Source: Gemmatimonadota bacterium (GTDB lineage: Bacteria; Gemmatimonadota; Gemmatimonadetes; Gemmatimonadales; GWC2-71-9). From it: DNA of 14,189 nucleotides. Every line of letters starts with the position of its first letter. Positions within the stretch are counted from its first letter, which is position 1. This document shows positions 12,637-14,189 of the stretch, piece by piece. The notes under the pieces are model-generated. The model was not told where the DNA came from. It did no database searches and was given only the letters and a program-made list of their open reading frames with translations. A program made the position numbers and the translations under genes. The stretch spans positions 1 to 14,189 of the forward strand of contig JACPAP010000039.1 in assembly GCA_016180765.1 (NCBI GenBank). The letters run 5' to 3'.

Positions 12637-14141
12637 TGTCGCCTATCACCTCGCTCGGCCGCGCTCCTGAGGACTGCCGCGCGTTGGCTCGTGACGTCTA
12701 CCGCCTCACGCTTCGGCAGCCCATTCGGAACCATCTCGGACTGGCTGAGCAGCTTCGTCGAGCCGGCCTTTCGGTCCCCGCCAATATTGTAGAGGGTTAC
12801 TGTTTCCGGTTTCCCCGGCTTCCAACGCGAGTCGGGGCCAGAGTACCTCGATAACGGCCTGTTGGTCACGTTTCCCCTTTCCCTTTTCCCGTTTCCCCGG
12901 CTCCCGTTCGCCAGCACCAGCGCTCCCATGCCGAGCGCGAGATCCTCGGCCTCGGTCCGCACCAGCGCGCGCATGGCCCGCGCCGCATACGGCAACAGCG
13001 CGACCAGAATCAGCGCCAGCAACAGCAGCCCAAACACGCCCATCTCCACCGCCGCGCGGCCGATGTCGCCGTCGCTGCCCACGATGTACCCCGGCGGATA
13101 GGACCGCATGATCATGTACGGCACGCCCACTCCGCTCCGCCCCAGCCCCAGTCCGAACGGGGCTTGCTCCAGCGCCCGCAGGGCGATGGTGATGGGGGCA
13201 TAGACGTATTTCCACAGCACGCCCTCGTCCAGCAGCACGCTCTGCCAGCGGGCCACGATGGTGCCCGCCGTGAGCGCGGTGGCGCCGTAAAAGGCCGCCA
13301 GCATGACCGGCACCAACAGCAACTGCCGCAGGCTCAGGCCCCGGTACCGTCCCATGATCAACAAGCCGAGCGCCAGGATGACCAGGGCGGCGCGGGTGCC
13401 CGAGACCGTCATGCCGATGAAAAACAGGGGGATGAGCAGGGTCGCGATCAGGCGATCCCGCGCGGGCCGCAGGGCCGAGAGTGCTGTGGCCGCGGCCAGC
13501 AGGATGCCGAACACCATCATGCCGGCGAACGGGGCGGGGAAGGTGAATGTCGAGAACGCCCGGAACTCGGAGCGACCCGGGGCGACCGTGTAGAACACCG
13601 TGGGGCCGTGGCGAATGCGGGCCAGCTCGCCGCCCAGCGCGAGGTCCGGGCCGGCGCGGTACTGCACCACGCCGTAGACCGCGGTGATGACGCACAGGAG
13701 CAGGATCAGCCCGACGTAGGCCCGCGCCTGTCCCCGGCTCTGGATCACGCTGAGCGCCATGAGGCAGGCAATGGGGAACTCGGCCCAGGCCCTTAAGCCC
13801 GCGACCTTGAGCACCAATGGAGAGCCTGGGTGCAGGAGGAACAACGCCGGCACCAGGATGGCGCTGAGCACCACGCCGGGCACGACGCCGGGCCCGCGGA
13901 TGGGCAGGTGACGAATGACCAGCGTGCCGAACCAGGCCACGAAGGCAGCCACGAACAACAGCTCGGCCAGCGCGTAGGGTACCAGTCCCGGGATGCGGTC
14001 CTTGAGGTATCCCTGAAACGTGCCCGCGACGATGCTGCCCATGATGCCGAGGTGAACCAGGGCGTCGCGACGGAAGATGTCGGTCCAGCGATCCGCGAGG
14101 GCCGGAGCCTCCAGGTACTCGATCTGCGGCGCCAGCGTCAC
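12633..14141 (-). CDS. O-antigen ligase/polymerase (Wzy_C family) with an altered C-terminus
   Basis: This polytopic membrane protein (502 residues, about ten hydrophobic helices) should polymerise repeat units or ligate glycan to a lipid in the periplasm. Wzy_C features are FRAFSTFTFPAPFAGMMVFG, then SGTRAALVILALGLLIMG, and GLGLGRSGVGVPYM before DGDIGRAAVEMGVFGLLLLAL. The GTG at 14141 is the only start after an in-frame stop about 20 bases upstream. Native homology ends near residue 415 (LALGMGALVLANGS). The last 87 residues are translated from a heptamer array, then the antisense strand of a four-helix-bundle gene fragment, so the original last helix or helices appear lost or replaced. This arrangement, and the coupled GTGA overlap with the next gene, means the tail is still read through. 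Confidence 0.85.
   Translation of the reverse strand: MTLAPQIEYLEAPALADRWTDIFRRDALVHLGIMGSIVAGTFQGYLKDRIPGLVPYALAELLFVAAFVAWFGTLVIRHLPIRGPGVVPGVVLSAILVPALFLLHPGSPLVLKVAGLRAWAEFPIACLMALSVIQSRGQARAYVGLILLLCVITAVYGVVQYRAGPDLALGGELARIRHGPTVFYTVAPGRSEFRAFSTFTFPAPFAGMMVFGILLAAATALSALRPARDRLIATLLIPLFFIGMTVSGTRAALVILALGLLIMGRYRGLSLRQLLLVPVMLAAFYGATALTAGTIVARWQSVLLDEGVLWKYVYAPITIALRALEQAPFGLGLGRSGVGVPYMIMRSYPPGYIVGSDGDIGRAAVEMGVFGLLLLALILVALLPYAARAMRALVRTEAEDLALGMGALVLANGSRGNGKRERGNVTNRPLSRYSGPDSRWKPGKPETVTLYNIGGDRKAGSTKLLSQSEMVPNGLPKREAVDVTSQRAAVLRSAAERGDRRQ
12666..12800 (+). pseudogene. Fragment of a four-helix-bundle (S23 / 23S rRNA intervening-sequence-type) gene
   Basis: Plus-strand translation reads PEDCRALARDVYRLTLRQP, continuing IRNHLGLAEQLRRAGLSVP and ANIVEGYC. 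This matches the first two helices of S23-family four-helix-bundle proteins (E-D...A..VYRLT...F...F.L..Q.RRA..SVPANI.EGY). The pattern breaks at a heptamer array (12802-12815), and the last two helices are missing. No start codon in context is seen. The strand opposite encodes the tail of the ligase, so this is a relic embedded in another gene's reading frame. Recognition is from memory of the family pattern. Confidence 0.65.
12802..12815. repeat. GTTTCCG/GTTTCCC heptamers
   Basis: Two units (GTTTCCG, GTTTCCC) immediately after the four-helix-bundle fragment. Same family as the arrays at 7490-7517 and 12871-12898. Confidence 0.65.
12871..12898. repeat. GTTTCCC heptamer array (4 units)
   Basis: Units GTTTCCC CTTTCCC TTTTCCC GTTTCCC. 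It lies exactly at the point where ligase-like sequence stops, and encodes GNGKRERGN in the ligase frame. Confidence 0.88.
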
Positions 14142-14189
14142 GGTGGGAGGATACCGGGGCTGCTAGCGGCGCACAACGCCGCCCAGCAC

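Overview
This GC-rich window comes from a Gram-negative bacterium. It carries an outer-membrane Wzi-like protein, a second probable outer-membrane beta-barrel and a surface-polysaccharide gene set. The overall style (GTG/TTG starts, many GT4 enzymes, DUF4160/DUF2442 and VapBC-type pairs) fits a soil or sediment lineage such as Gemmatimonadota. That placement is a guess from gene content and is not proven.

Layout: (i) 1-1698, Wzi-like capsule-assembly protein (+). (ii) 1800-2452, AbrB-type antitoxin and PIN toxin (+), tail-to-tail with the next gene. (iii) 2397-5486, minus-strand genes: a GT4 glycosyltransferase, a CPBP-type membrane protease and a frameshifted NAD-dependent epimerase. (iv) 5479-6621, a GT4 of the MgtA/SqdX type (+), divergent from the epimerase. 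(v) 6771-10332, a compact minus-strand operon: GT4, outer-membrane barrel (GTGA overlap), DUF2334-type polysaccharide deacetylase. (vi) 10565-11434, a plus-strand islet with a 5'-truncated PIN gene and a DUF4160/DUF2442 pair. (vii) 11467-14141, minus-strand O-antigen ligase/polymerase followed by a GT4 (GTGA overlap). Together the genes look like part of an exopolysaccharide or O-antigen locus: four GT4 enzymes build the glycan, the Wzy/WaaL-type protein polymerises or ligates it, the deacetylase may trim it, and the Wzi-like protein may anchor it at the cell surface.

The most unusual content is repeat DNA. At least six families of heptanucleotide tandem arrays (units near GCGCACC, GGGAAAC, GTGCAAC, GTCCGAG, CCCTTCC and GAGAACG), usually three or four units long, occur within or at the edge of most of the polysaccharide genes. 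They are read through in frame. One glycosyltransferase gene (8947-10332) has six internal arrays. Some arrays are paired as inverted repeats that can form hairpins. A separate family of 120-135 bp structured repeats occurs twice (4470-4604 and 6641-6761), with a compensatory base-pair change between the copies. A fragment of a four-helix-bundle (S23/23S rRNA intervening-sequence-type) gene lies antisense to the ligase tail, next to the heptamer arrays. These repeats are the best candidates for an undescribed element system here.
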